In this document: piece by piece, positions 24,334-32,408 of the stretch
Numbering within the stretch: the first letter of the stretch is position 1
Layout: the number at the start of each line of letters is the position of its first letter
Program-made: the position numbers and the translations under genes
Notes under the pieces: model-generated
The model's input: the letters and a program-made list of their open reading frames with translations, nothing else
What the model was told of the DNA's origin: nothing
The model's database searches: none
Source: Flavobacteriaceae bacterium
GTDB lineage: Bacteria > Bacteroidota > Bacteroidia > Flavobacteriales > Flavobacteriaceae
NCBI GenBank assembly: GCA_002862805.1
Contig: PKEA01000063.1
Location: 1-38,129, forward strand
Reading direction: 5' to 3'
DNA length: 38,129 nucleotides

Positions 24334-24966
24334 TTATGGTGTAAATGATATTGTATTGTTCATTAAAGTATTGTTTTTCAAAACACTCCAAACGTTTTGT
24401 TTTAAAAAAACAGTTTTATTTGATTTTGAAACTTTTGCATTTTGATTTTTTATTTTTGAAACTTCTTTTTCAAATGAATAAATAGCAATAATATTGGCTT
24501 GCAATAAGTCTTCTTTTTTGTCTTCTTTTTCAACTATTTTTTTTGGAATAGGATAAGAAGCAATTCGCTCAAAATTTCCATTAATATTAGCAAAATGAAC
24601 TAAGTCGTTACTTTTGTCCATACTATTTAACACAGAATTTAAAGCATTTATAGAATTATAGCTGAATTTAAAAGTAAAAATATAACTATTGAAATCATAC
24701 TTTGTTGAAATATTAGAAATTCCTTCAATTTGAGAAGATTTAGACCTAAACTCAGCAAGTTTTGTTTTTATTTCATCTTCATTTGGAATGGTAACTCCAT
24801 CTACTTCTTCTAACCAAATAGCCGATTTTGTCTTAAACCAAGATTTTGAAAAATCAACAACAAGCGTATAATTACCACTATTATTATTTTTGTGGTAAAT
24901 ACGCTCAGTTACATCAAAACAACTTGTAAAAATGAAACAAAGAAATAAAAGTAGTATTTTATTCAT
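24334..24966 (-). CDS. Lipoprotein of unknown function
   Basis: With the start at 24966 this is a 210-residue lipoprotein: MNKILLLFLCFIFTSC has a basic start, a hydrophobic core and the lipobox FTSC with Cys16. The frame is open to an ATG nine codons upstream (24993), but that start would spoil the signal peptide. After the lipobox comes FDVTERIYHKNNNSGNYT, a stretch that reads like the start of a small beta-sandwich, then alpha/beta segments and a Lys-rich region around 150-160. I do not recognise the family. It is followed after 3 bp by the 620-residue exported protein and is divergent from hemB. A partner role at the outer membrane is likely but not shown. Confidence 0.75.
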   Translation of the reverse strand: MNKILLLFLCFIFTSCFDVTERIYHKNNNSGNYTLVVDFSKSWFKTKSAIWLEEVDGVTIPNEDEIKTKLAEFRSKSSQIEGISNISTKYDFNSYIFTFKFSYNSINALNSVLNSMDKSNDLVHFANINGNFERIASYPIPKKIVEKEDKKEDLLQANIIAIYSFEKEVSKIKNQNAKVSKSNKTVFLKQNVWSVLKNNTLMNNTISFTP

Positions 24967-25014
24967 TTTCCAAAAATAAGATATAAAATTCAATAATCCT
25001 TTTCATCAGCAATA

Positions 25015-25054
25015 GTTAACTAATTAAAATGTCCTTTAGATATAATTAATTAAC
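25015..25054. repeat. Imperfect inverted repeat upstream of hemB
   Basis: GTTAACTAATTA (25015-25026) and TAATTAATTAAC (25043-25054) are complementary at 11 of 12 positions across a 16-bp spacer. The right arm overlaps the hemB -7 element. It may be an operator, but the AT content makes a chance match possible. Confidence 0.4.
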
Positions 25055-25058
25055 TTTG
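25051..25058 (+). promoter_or_regulatory. -7 promoter element for hemB
   Basis: TAACTTTG matches TAnnTTTG, 45 bp upstream of the hemB ATG. There is no TTTG at the -33 distance. The predicted leader is about 40 nt. Confidence 0.5.
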
Positions 25059-25103
25059 TATAGATAAATTTAATGAATGAAAAATCATTAAAAAACAAAT
25101 ATT

Positions 25104-26102
25104 ATGTTCCCATTAAGAAGAAATAGAAGATTAAGAATAAATGAATCTATAAGAAGTTTAGTTAGAGAAACCAGCCTAAGTCCGGCTGATTTTATGTTCC
25201 CAATGTTTATTGCAGAAGGTGAAAATGTAAAAATTGAAATCCCTTCAATGCCAGGAATATTTCGTCGTTCAATTGACTTAACAGTTGAAGAAGTTAAAGA
25301 ATTATTCGATTTAGGAATAAGAGCCGTAAACATTTATGTAAAAGTTGATGATTCACTAAAAGATAACACCGGAAAAGAAGCTTGGAATGATAATGGTTTA
25401 ATGCAAAGAGCTATAAAAGCTATCAAATTAGCATGTCCTGAAATGATTGTTATGCCTGATGTTGCTCTTGATCCTTATTCTATTTATGGTCATGATGGAA
25501 TTATTGAAGATGGCGATGTTGCCAATGATGCTACAAATGATGCATTAGTAAAAATGGCTGTTTCTCATGCAAAAGCTGGAGCCGATTTTGTGGCACCAAG
25601 TGACATGATGGACGGAAGAGTTTTGCGTTTACGCGAAGGTTTAGATGCTGCCGGATTTCATAATGTAGGAATCATGAGCTATTCAGCTAAATATGCTTCT
25701 GCTTTTTATGGTCCTTTTCGAGATGCTTTAGATTCTGCTCCAAAAGAGGCTGATATTGAAGTTCCAAAAGATAAAAAAACCTATCAAATGGATTATGCAA
25801 ATCGTATTGAAGCCATTAAAGAAGCGCTTTCTGATGTTGAAGAAGGAGCCGACATGGTTATGGTTAAACCAGGAATGGCTTATTTAGACATTGTAAGAGA
25901 AGTTAAAAATGCTGTGAATATTCCAGTAACCGTTTTTCAGGTTTCTGGGGAATATGCTATGGTTAAAGCTGCTGCTGAAAGAGGTTGGTTAGACCATGAT
26001 AAAATAATGATGGAACAATTAATGTGTATCAAAAGAGCTGGTGCAAGTTTAATTTCTACTTATTTCGCCAAAGAAGCAGCTATACTATTAAATAAAAAAT
26101 AA
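25104..26102 (+). CDS. hemB: Porphobilinogen synthase (delta-aminolevulinate dehydratase), Mg-type
   Basis: This 332-residue enzyme condenses two ALA molecules into porphobilinogen. The two Schiff-base lysines are Lys196 (MSYSAKYASAFYGP) and Lys255 (VMVKPGMAY). The active-site metal loop is DVALDPYSIYGHDG, with Asp119, Asp123 and Asp131. The three cysteines of the Zn2+ enzymes are absent, so this is the Asp-type loop of the Mg2+-dependent, Zn-independent class, as in Pseudomonas. Length is standard. It has its own promoter-like element and is separated from the main heme operon by the two exported-protein genes. A 98-bp gap follows before the next gene. Confidence 0.97.
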   Translation: MFPLRRNRRLRINESIRSLVRETSLSPADFMFPMFIAEGENVKIEIPSMPGIFRRSIDLTVEEVKELFDLGIRAVNIYVKVDDSLKDNTGKEAWNDNGLMQRAIKAIKLACPEMIVMPDVALDPYSIYGHDGIIEDGDVANDATNDALVKMAVSHAKAGADFVAPSDMMDGRVLRLREGLDAAGFHNVGIMSYSAKYASAFYGPFRDALDSAPKEADIEVPKDKKTYQMDYANRIEAIKEALSDVEEGADMVMVKPGMAYLDIVREVKNAVNIPVTVFQVSGEYAMVKAAAERGWLDHDKIMMEQLMCIKRAGASLISTYFAKEAAILLNKK

Positions 26103-26200
26103 GTTTTTTTGAGATTTGAAAAGAAAATTAATTAGAAAATCTTAATATTTGCTTCCTCAATTTATATTAAGTATTTTAGACTTTTAAAAACTATATATTA

Positions 26201-27256
26201 ATGACACTATTAATTATTTACGCAGTAACTTCCATTTTTTTCTCATTCTTATGTTCTATATTGGAAGCTGTTCTATTAAGTGTTACACATACTTTTATTA
26301 CAGTAAAAAAGAAAGAAAATAAAAGTTATGCTACTAAATTAGAATTACTAAAAAGCGATATCGACAAACCGTTAATTGCTATTTTAACATTAAATACAAT
26401 TGCACATACAGTAGGCGCAATTTTAGTAGGTGTTCAAGCAGAAAAAACATTTGGAAACGGAAATAATTCGGTAGCAATTGTTTCATCATTAATGACTTTT
26501 TTAATTTTAGTTTTATCTGAAATTATACCAAAAACAATTGGCGCAAAATTCTGGAAACAATTAGCCGGTTTTACCACAACAACTCTAAATATATTAATAT
26601 TTCCATTAAAAATAACTGGAGTTTTATGGTTACTTCAATTGACTACAAAATTAATTGGAGGCTCTGGACATGTTTCTATTCTTAGCAGAGATGACTTTTC
26701 TGCAATGGCTGATTTAGCCGAAAAAGAAGGCGTTTTTAAAGCTTCTGAGTCTAAAGTATTGAAAAATTTATTAGCTCTTGATTCTGTTTTTGCAAAAGAT
26801 ATTATGTCGCCAAGAACTGTTGTAAAAATAGCTAATAGCATAACTACTATTGAAGATTTTTATAATGAAAATAAAAACCTGCGTTTTTCGAGAATTCCTA
26901 TTTACCAAAAAAATTCAGATAACATTATTGGTTTAGTTTTAAAAACCGATATTTTAGATGCTATGATTAATAATAATGGAGATGCAATTTTAGAAAGTAT
27001 TAAACGACCAATTGTTTTAACTAAAAGAAACCAACCTATCCCTCAATTATTTGAAGAATTAATCCAAAATAAAAACCACATGGCTGCTGTTTTAGACGAA
27101 TATGGTTCATTTAGCGGTTTAATCACACAAGAAGATGTTATTGAAACACTTTTAGGTCTTGAAATTATGGACGAAAGTGATTCGGTAGAAGATTTACAGG
27201 AACTTGCAAAAAAGAACTTGGAGAAGAGAATAGAAAAATTAAAAAATAACGAGTAA
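26201..27256 (+). CDS. CNNM/CorC-like membrane protein with CBS domain pair
   Basis: This 351-residue inner-membrane protein has an N-terminal DUF21/CNNM transmembrane domain (about 1-160, with four hydrophobic segments starting IIYAVTSIFFSFLCSILEA) and a CBS-domain pair (about 195-320, with DIMSPRTVV and FSGLITQEDVIETLLG). CNNM/CorBC proteins are linked to Mg2+ (or Co2+) efflux and to older hemolysin labels. The usual C-terminal CorC_HlyC domain of about 80 residues is absent: the protein ends in a Lys/Glu-rich tail 30 residues after the second CBS motif. The frame is intact, so this is a short family form rather than a broken gene. It stands between hemB and dprA, on the same strand, with no obvious TAnnTTTG in the 98 bp before it. 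Confidence 0.88.
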   Translation: MTLLIIYAVTSIFFSFLCSILEAVLLSVTHTFITVKKKENKSYATKLELLKSDIDKPLIAILTLNTIAHTVGAILVGVQAEKTFGNGNNSVAIVSSLMTFLILVLSEIIPKTIGAKFWKQLAGFTTTTLNILIFPLKITGVLWLLQLTTKLIGGSGHVSILSRDDFSAMADLAEKEGVFKASESKVLKNLLALDSVFAKDIMSPRTVVKIANSITTIEDFYNENKNLRFSRIPIYQKNSDNIIGLVLKTDILDAMINNNGDAILESIKRPIVLTKRNQPIPQLFEELIQNKNHMAAVLDEYGSFSGLITQEDVIETLLGLEIMDESDSVEDLQELAKKNLEKRIEKLKNNE

Positions 27257-27273
27257 CTAATTAATTTAATTTT

Positions 27274-27281
27274 TACATTTG
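27274..27281 (+). promoter_or_regulatory. -7 promoter element for dprA
   Basis: TACATTTG matches TAnnTTTG, 34 bp upstream of the dprA ATG at 27316. The -33 region has no TTTG. Confidence 0.45.
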
Positions 27282-27315
27282 TGTAATATATACGCCAAAT
27301 TATTTATTACACGCC

Positions 27316-28419
27316 ATGTTACAAAAAGAATTATACTACACGCTTGCGTTAATGCAGGTAGATGGAGTTGGTGATGTTGTCGCCAAAAAACTCATTCATC
27401 ATTGCGGTTCTGCCGAAGCCGTTTTCCTATCTAAAAATACAACTTTAGCAAAAATTGAAGGTATTGGTAAGTCTTTACTTAAAAATCTTCAAGATAAATC
27501 TGTTTTTGAAAAAGCGGAAAAAGAAATTCAATTTATTGAAAAAGAGAATATTCAAACTCTTTACTTTCAAGAAGAAAATTACCCAAATCGATTACAAAAC
27601 TGTTTTGATAGTCCTGTTTTATTATTCCAATCTGGAAATATTGATTTATCTAACAGAAAAATAATCAACATAGTTGGAACCCGACAAATAACAAGCTACG
27701 GCTCGGCAATAACACAAAAACTAATTGAAGACATAGCGCCATTAAACCCTATAATTGTAAGTGGATTTGCTTATGGTGTAGATATTCATGCACATCAAGT
27801 AGCTATGGATTACGGCTTGCAAACCATTGGAGTTTTAGCTCATGGTTTAAATCAAATTTATCCTAAAAATCACAAAAAATACATTGCTAAAATGGAAGAA
27901 AACGGTGGTTTTTTAACTGAGTTTTGGAGTACTTCGCAACCAGATAGAGAAAATTTTGTAAAACGAAATAGAATTGTCGCCGGAATGACCGAAGCTACAA
28001 TTGTAATTGAAAGCGCTGAAAAAGGCGGCTCACTAATTACTGCACAAATAGCAAACGATTATAATCGAGATGTGTTTGCTGTTCCTGGAAGAACTACTGA
28101 TAAATATAGTCAAGGCTGTAACAACTTAATCAAAACCCAACGCGCACATTTATTGCACTCTGCAGCTGATTTAGTTTATATTTTAAATTGGGAGTTGAGA
28201 AAGAAGGAAGAAAATGCTATCCAAAAACAATTGTTCATGTCGTTAGAACCAGAAGAACAAAAAATATACGACTATCTTTTAAAAACCGGTAAAGAAGATA
28301 TAGATTCTATTGCCATAGCTTGTGAGTTACCAACGTATAAATTATCTTCTCTACTACTCAATATGGAATTGAAAGGGGTAATAAAACCTTTGCCTGGAAA
28401 ATTGTTTGAAGTTGTTTAA
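27316..28419 (+). CDS. dprA: DNA-processing protein DprA
   Basis: This 367-residue cytoplasmic protein protects incoming single-stranded DNA during natural transformation and loads RecA. An N-terminal helix-hairpin-helix part (about 1-60, VDGVGDVVAKKL and IEGIGKSLL) precedes the Rossmann-fold DprA core. The core has GTRQITSYG (121-129), SGFAYGVDIHAH (149-160), RNRIVAGMT and EKGGSLITA, and PGRTTDKYSQGCN. A C-terminal winged helix (about 305-367) completes the long form. It appears to be transcribed alone, between a -7 element and the terminator at 28418-28454. Its presence is not proof of competence, since the gene is widespread. Confidence 0.96.
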   Translation: MLQKELYYTLALMQVDGVGDVVAKKLIHHCGSAEAVFLSKNTTLAKIEGIGKSLLKNLQDKSVFEKAEKEIQFIEKENIQTLYFQEENYPNRLQNCFDSPVLLFQSGNIDLSNRKIINIVGTRQITSYGSAITQKLIEDIAPLNPIIVSGFAYGVDIHAHQVAMDYGLQTIGVLAHGLNQIYPKNHKKYIAKMEENGGFLTEFWSTSQPDRENFVKRNRIVAGMTEATIVIESAEKGGSLITAQIANDYNRDVFAVPGRTTDKYSQGCNNLIKTQRAHLLHSAADLVYILNWELRKKEENAIQKQLFMSLEPEEQKIYDYLLKTGKEDIDSIAIACELPTYKLSSLLLNMELKGVIKPLPGKLFEVV

Positions 28420-28454
28420 TAAAAAAGTCCCGCAAAATGCAGGACTTTTTTATT
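28418..28454. terminator. Bidirectional terminator between dprA and accC
   Basis: AAAAAAGTCC (28421-28430) pairs with GGACTTTTTT (28442-28451), with further A/T pairing outside and a GC-containing top around an AAAAT loop. The A and T runs make it usable in both directions. Confidence 0.82.
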
Positions 28455-28461
28455 AAAATAT

Positions 28462-29814
28462 TTAATCTTCAATTTTATCTTTCATTACAAAAGATTCCAT
28501 GAATTTCGTAGTGTAATTTCCAGCCACATAATCTGGCTCGTCCATTAATTGTCTATGGAACGGAATTGTAGTTTTAATTCCTTCAATAACGAATTCATCT
28601 AAAGCACGTTTCATTTTGCTTATAGCTTCTTCTCTAGATTGTGCTGTTGTGATTAACTTAGCAATCATAGAATCGTAATTTGGCGGAATTGTATATCCCG
28701 AATACACATGTGTATCTAATCGAACTCCATGTCCTCCAGGTGTATGCAATGTAGTAATTTTTCCAGGCGAAGGTCTAAAGTCATTATATGGATCTTCAGC
28801 ATTAATACGACATTCTATTGAATGTAACAATGGAAAATAGTTTTTACCTGAAATAGGAATTCCGGCTGCAACCATAATTTGCTCACGTATCAAATCAAAA
28901 TCAATAACTTGTTCTGTAATAGGGTGTTCTACTTGAATACGCGTATTCATTTCCATAAAATAGAAATTTCTATGCTTATCTACTAAAAACTCAACCGTTC
29001 CCGCACCTTCATACTTAATGTATTCAGCAGCTTTTACAGCAGCTGCACCCATAGCATTACGCAATTCATCAGTCATAAAAGGAGAAGGAGTTTCTTCAGT
29101 TAATTTTTGATGACGGCGTTGTACCGAACAATCTCTTTCAGATAAATGACACGCTTTACCAAATGAATCACCTACAACTTGAATTTCAATATGTCTTGGC
29201 TCTTCGATAAGTTTTTCCATATACATATCGTCGTTTCCGAAAGCAGCTTTACTTTCTTGACGAGCAGATTCCCAAGCATTTTTTAAATCTTCTTTTTTCC
29301 AAATAGCACGCATACCTTTTCCACCACCACCAGCAGAAGCTTTAAGCATTACTGGATAACCGGTAGTTTCTGCAACTTTTTCACATTCTTCATAAGTAGC
29401 AATAATACCTTCACTTCCTGGTACACATGGAACGCCAGCTTCAATCATTGTAGATTTTGCATTGGCTTTATCTCCCATTCGATCAATCATTTCTGGAGAA
29501 GCTCCAATAAATTTGATTCCGTGTTCTTGGCAAATTTTAGAAAATTTAGCATTTTCAGAAAGAAAGCCATATCCCGGATGAATAGCATCCGCATTAGTAA
29601 TTTCTGCAGCAGCAATAATATTTGACATTTTTAAATATGACAAATTACTCGCCGCTGGACCAATACAAACCGCTTCATCTGCAAAACGTACATGCAAACT
29701 TTCAGCATCAGCAGTAGAATAAACAGCTACTGTTTTGATGCCCATTTCCTTACAAGTTCTAATTACACGTAGTGCAATTTCACCTCTATTGGCAATTAAT
29801 ATTTTTTTAAACAT
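28462..29814 (-). CDS. accC: Acetyl-CoA carboxylase, biotin carboxylase subunit
   Basis: This 450-residue ATP-grasp enzyme carboxylates biotin on BCCP, the first half-reaction of acetyl-CoA carboxylase in fatty acid synthesis. [20 protein letters not shown] starts the biotin carboxylase N-terminal domain. The glycine-rich ATP loop [10 protein letters not shown] lies at 161-170, and [10 protein letters not shown] is the catalytic segment near residue 290. Length is that of the stand-alone subunit. It is the last gene of yceD-rpmF-fabH-accB-accC, 95 bp after accB. That spacer holds a long perfect inverted repeat. The carboxyltransferase genes accA and accD are not in the window. Confidence 0.96.
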   Translation of the reverse strand: MFKKILIANRGEIALRVIRTCKEMGIKTVAVYSTADAESLHVRFADEAVCIGPAASNLSYLKMSNIIAAAEITNADAIHPGYGFLSENAKFSKICQEHGIKFIGASPEMIDRMGDKANAKSTMIEAGVPCVPGSEGIIATYEECEKVAETTGYPVMLKASAGGGGKGMRAIWKKEDLKNAWESARQESKAAFGNDDMYMEKLIEEPRHIEIQVVGDSFGKACHLSERDCSVQRRHQKLTEETPSPFMTDELRNAMGAAAVKAAEYIKYEGAGTVEFLVDKHRNFYFMEMNTRIQVEHPITEQVIDFDLIREQIMVAAGIPISGKNYFPLLHSIECRINAEDPYNDFRPSPGKITTLHTPGGHGVRLDTHVYSGYTIPPNYDSMIAKLITTAQSREEAISKMKRALDEFVIEGIKTTIPFHRQLMDEPDYVAGNYTTKFMESFVMKDKIED

Positions 29815-29824
29815 CTTTTTTAAA

Positions 29825-29891
29825 TTAGATAATTAGACAATTGGATTGTTGGATTTATAGATAATTCGAAAGTATTTTTCTAATTATCTAA
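29825..29891. repeat. Long-range inverted repeat in the accB-accC spacer
   Basis: TTAGATAATTAG (29825-29836) and CTAATTATCTAA (29880-29891) are perfectly complementary 12-bp arms, 43 bp apart. Next to the right arm is a short tandem repeat of AAAACCT (29890-29905). The RNA could fold into a large hairpin between the two cistrons. Confidence 0.6.
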
Positions 29892-29909
29892 AAACCTAAA
29901 AACCTAAAT

Positions 29910-30392
29910 TTAAGATGGATCTACTAAGAATAAAGGTTGATCAAATTCAACTGGTGAAGAATCGTCAACTAATATTTTAACGATTTTACCTGAAACCTCA
30001 GATTCAATTTCGTTAAACAATTTCATAGCTTCAATAACACATAAAACATCTCCTTTAGCAATTGTAGTACCTACTTCTACAAAAACAGGCTTATCTGGCG
30101 ATGGTTTTCTATATAAAGTACCAATAATTGGAGACTTAACAGTGATGTATTTTGAATCCTCATCAGCTGGTACTGCGGCAACTGGTGCGGCAGGCGCTGT
30201 TGGAGCAACTGGTTGAGGTGCTGCTGCTTGTGGTAATGCTGCTGAAACAGGAACTTGTTGTATATAAGTTGTTTCACCTCCTTCTGGAGTTGTTTTAATA
30301 GTGATTTTAAAATCATCCATTTCTAATTTAACTTCCGTAGCTCCAGATTTTGAAACAAATTTGATTAAATTTTGAATTTCTCTAATATCCAT
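29910..30392 (-). CDS. accB: Biotin carboxyl carrier protein of acetyl-CoA carboxylase
   Basis: This 160-residue carrier holds biotin for acetyl-CoA carboxylase. The biotinylated lysine is Lys124 in EAMKLFNE, in a C-terminal biotinyl domain (about 82-158). Residues 1-42 form the N-terminal helical part. A Pro/Ala-rich linker (47-75) joins them, as in other BCCPs, and it produces long shadow frames on the other registers. It lies 28 bp after fabH and 95 bp before accC. AccB is usually needed in excess over AccC, which fits the possible hairpin in the spacer after it. Confidence 0.96.
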   Translation of the reverse strand: MDIREIQNLIKFVSKSGATEVKLEMDDFKITIKTTPEGGETTYIQQVPVSAALPQAAAPQPVAPTAPAAPVAAVPADEDSKYITVKSPIIGTLYRKPSPDKPVFVEVGTTIAKGDVLCVIEAMKLFNEIESEVSGKIVKILVDDSSPVEFDQPLFLVDPS

Positions 30393-30420
30393 AATGTTAC
30401 TATTTGATTTAGTTTGTTTG

Positions 30421-31419
30421 TTATTGCTTAGTATATGCCCATTTTAAGTAAATAGCTCCCCATGTGAAACCACCACCAAATGCTGCAAATATTATATTAT
30501 CTCCTTTTTTTAATTGATTTTCAAAATCACAAAGTAATAATGGTAATGTTGCAGAAGTTGTATTACCATATTTTTGAATGTTAATTAGTACTTTAGAATC
30601 GTCTAATCCCATTCTGTTAGATGTAGCATCAATAATACGCTTATTTGCTTGGTGTGCTACTAACCAATTTACATCATCATGAGTAAGGCTATTACGTTGC
30701 ATGATTTTTTCACTAACATCAGCCATTCCTGAAACTGCATATTTAAATACGGTTTTACCGTCTTGAAAAACATAATGCTGCTTGTTTTTTACCGTTTCTT
30801 CTGAAGGCGGCAAGATTGACCCTCCTGCTTCAATTTTAAGAAATTCTCTACCAATTCCATCACTTCTTAGAATTTCATCTTGCAAACCTAAACCTTCTTC
30901 ATTTGGTTCAAACAAAACTGCTCCAGCACCATCACCAAAAATTATACATGTTGCTCTATCAGTATAATCAATAATAGATGACATTTTATCTGCTCCTATT
31001 AATAATACTTTTTTGTATTTCCCTGAAGTAATGTATGCTGAAGCGGTAGACATTCCGTAAAGAAAACTTGAGCAAGCTGCATGTAAATCGTATGCAAAAG
31101 CATTTGTTGCGCCTATTTGTGTAGCCACATAAACTCCTGTTGAAGCAACTGGCATATCTGGTGTAGCTGTAGCCATGATTACCAAATCAATCTCTTTTGG
31201 ATCAAGATTAGCTTTTATTATTAAATCCTGAGCAGCTTTAATAGCAAGGAAGGATGTTCCTTGACCTTCTTCTTTTAATATTCTTCTTTCTTTAATACCT
31301 GTTCTGCTTGTAATCCATTCATCATTAGTATCTACTAATGTTTCTAGCACTTGATTAGACAAAACATAATCTGGCACATATGAACCTATTGCTGTAATTG
31401 CGGCAGTGATTTTAGTCAT
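30421..31419 (-). CDS. fabH: Beta-ketoacyl-ACP synthase III
   Basis: This 332-residue enzyme starts fatty acid synthesis by condensing an acyl-CoA primer with malonyl-ACP. The catalytic triad is Cys116 ([11 protein letters not shown]), His256 (VAHQANKRI) and Asn286 ([10 protein letters not shown]). [16 protein letters not shown] is the usual N-terminal block. In Bacteroidota the primer is often branched or short-chain. It lies 165 bp after rpmF, past a terminator-like hairpin, so its expression may come partly from read-through. The gene plsX, which usually sits between rpmF and fabH, is absent here. Confidence 0.96.
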   Translation of the reverse strand: MTKITAAITAIGSYVPDYVLSNQVLETLVDTNDEWITSRTGIKERRILKEEGQGTSFLAIKAAQDLIIKANLDPKEIDLVIMATATPDMPVASTGVYVATQIGATNAFAYDLHAACSSFLYGMSTASAYITSGKYKKVLLIGADKMSSIIDYTDRATCIIFGDGAGAVLFEPNEEGLGLQDEILRSDGIGREFLKIEAGGSILPPSEETVKNKQHYVFQDGKTVFKYAVSGMADVSEKIMQRNSLTHDDVNWLVAHQANKRIIDATSNRMGLDDSKVLINIQKYGNTTSATLPLLLCDFENQLKKGDNIIFAAFGGGFTWGAIYLKWAYTKQ

Positions 31420-31493
31420 AAAAATATATTTTCCTTTCGAATTATATTTGATTTCGAAAAGTTGTGAAAATTACAAAAAAAAAGTCAAACGCA

Positions 31494-31574
31494 ATAAATA
31501 GAGCCCGTTAAAATTTATAACGAGGTGTAATTAACAAAAAAACTCTCACTATGTGAGAGTTTTTCTCTATTTAT
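31494..31574 (-). terminator. Hairpin after rpmF with a second, outer inverted repeat
   Basis: On the minus strand AAAAACTCTCAC and GTGAGAGTTTTT (31553-31564 with 31538-31549) form a 12-bp stem with a 3-nt loop and a T-run, a good terminator for yceD-rpmF. An outer pair, ATAAATAGAG (31494-31503) and CTCTATTTAT (31565-31574), is perfectly complementary and encloses it. Confidence 0.78.
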
Positions 31575-31584
31575 AAAAACTGTA

Positions 31585-31779
31585 TTAAGCTACAGCTTCC
31601 GTTTTATCAATAACTACTTGACCTCTGTAGTACATTTTACCTTCAGACCAGTAAGCTCTGTGATATAAATGCGCTTCTCCTGTTGTAGGGCAAGTTGCTA
31701 TTTGCGGAACTGACGCTTTGTAATGTGTTCTTCTCTTATCTCTTCTTGTTTTCGAGATTTTTCTCTTTGGATGTGCCAT
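31585..31779 (-). CDS. rpmF: 50S ribosomal protein L32
   Basis: This 64-residue ribosomal protein starts [19 protein letters not shown], the conserved L32 N-terminus. It has a single cysteine, Cys30 ([13 protein letters not shown]), rather than the two CxxC pairs of zinc-binding forms, so it is the zinc-free type. It lies 9 bp after yceD, the classical pair, and a strong hairpin follows its stop. Confidence 0.96.
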   Translation of the reverse strand: MAHPKRKISKTRRDKRRTHYKASVPQIATCPTTGEAHLYHRAYWSEGKMYYRGQVVIDKTEAVA

Positions 31780-31788
31780 TTTACTATA

Positions 31789-32322
31789 TTATTTATCCGT
31801 TAATAGTTTTTTTAAATTTTCCCACCTTGGGTCAATATCTTCATTCACTTTATGCTCTTCTTTTGGAGCTAATTTATCTAATGTATCAAAAGCTTCTGTT
31901 TTAAGCGTTCCATCTTTTACTCCAGGATGAACTCTTTTAAAAGGAACTGACAAAACTATACTTTCATATATATATTGCGATACATTAAGTTGAAATTCAC
32001 CATGAGGAAGAATTAATAGCTCTTCATTCTCATTATTAAATTCCTCTCCAAACTTTACAACAAGATTAAATTTTCCTTTAATTTTTAAATCAAAATCTTC
32101 TCCTGTCATATCACAAGGAACATTTACAGTTCCTTTATGAACAAAACACAACTCCATTATTGTGCTTTTCTTTTCTAACATCAAGCTGACTGTTACATCA
32201 ACATTTTTGTATTCATCAAATTGAAATTCTTCAAAAAAAGAATCACCTATTTGATATTCAAACTGATGCTTGCCTTCTTTCAATCCAGCAAAAGGTATTA
32301 AAAACTCTTTTAAATTCTTCAT
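31789..32322 (-). CDS. yceD: DUF177 (YceD-like) protein, 23S rRNA accumulation factor family
   Basis: This 177-residue cytoplasmic protein belongs to DUF177/YceD, a family linked to 23S rRNA or large-subunit maturation and nearly always encoded directly before rpmF, as here. Features seen are a central beta-rich segment with VNVPCDMTGEDFDL, which corresponds to the family's conserved Cys-x-R/D region, an acidic middle and a C-terminal DPRWENLKKLL motif that is typical. It is the first gene of the unit and has a full promoter at 32351-32379. The exact role in this organism is inferred from family and context. Confidence 0.9.
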   Translation of the reverse strand: MKNLKEFLIPFAGLKEGKHQFEYQIGDSFFEEFQFDEYKNVDVTVSLMLEKKSTIMELCFVHKGTVNVPCDMTGEDFDLKIKGKFNLVVKFGEEFNNENEELLILPHGEFQLNVSQYIYESIVLSVPFKRVHPGVKDGTLKTEAFDTLDKLAPKEEHKVNEDIDPRWENLKKLLTDK

Positions 32323-32350
32323 AACATCAACTCTACCCTCTTAGGGGATG

Positions 32351-32379
32351 CAAAGATATAAAATTATTGTAAATTCAAA
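32351..32379 (-). promoter_or_regulatory. Promoter of the yceD-rpmF-fabH-accB-accC unit
   Basis: On the minus strand TTTG (32379-32376), a 17-bp spacer and TATCTTTG (32358-32351) fit the Bacteroidota consensus fully. Transcription should begin near 32346, leaving a leader of about 24 nt. Confidence 0.68.
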
Positions 32380-32382
32380 CTC

Positions 32383-32408
32383 GTTATAAACATTTTTTTG
32401 TTTATAAC
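32383..32408. terminator. Hairpin at the pdxA stop codon
   Basis: GTTATAAAC (32383-32391) and GTTTATAAC (32400-32408) form a perfect 9-bp stem around an ATTTTTTT loop. The right arm touches the pdxA stop codon. There is no T-run after it on the minus strand, so it may be a weak terminator, or a pause or stability element. Confidence 0.4.

Noticed and set aside
30077..30316. 79-codon frame inside accB, rich in Gln and Leu
   Set aside because: It is a frame shadow of the Pro/Ala-rich BCCP linker; the repeat codons keep the other frame open.
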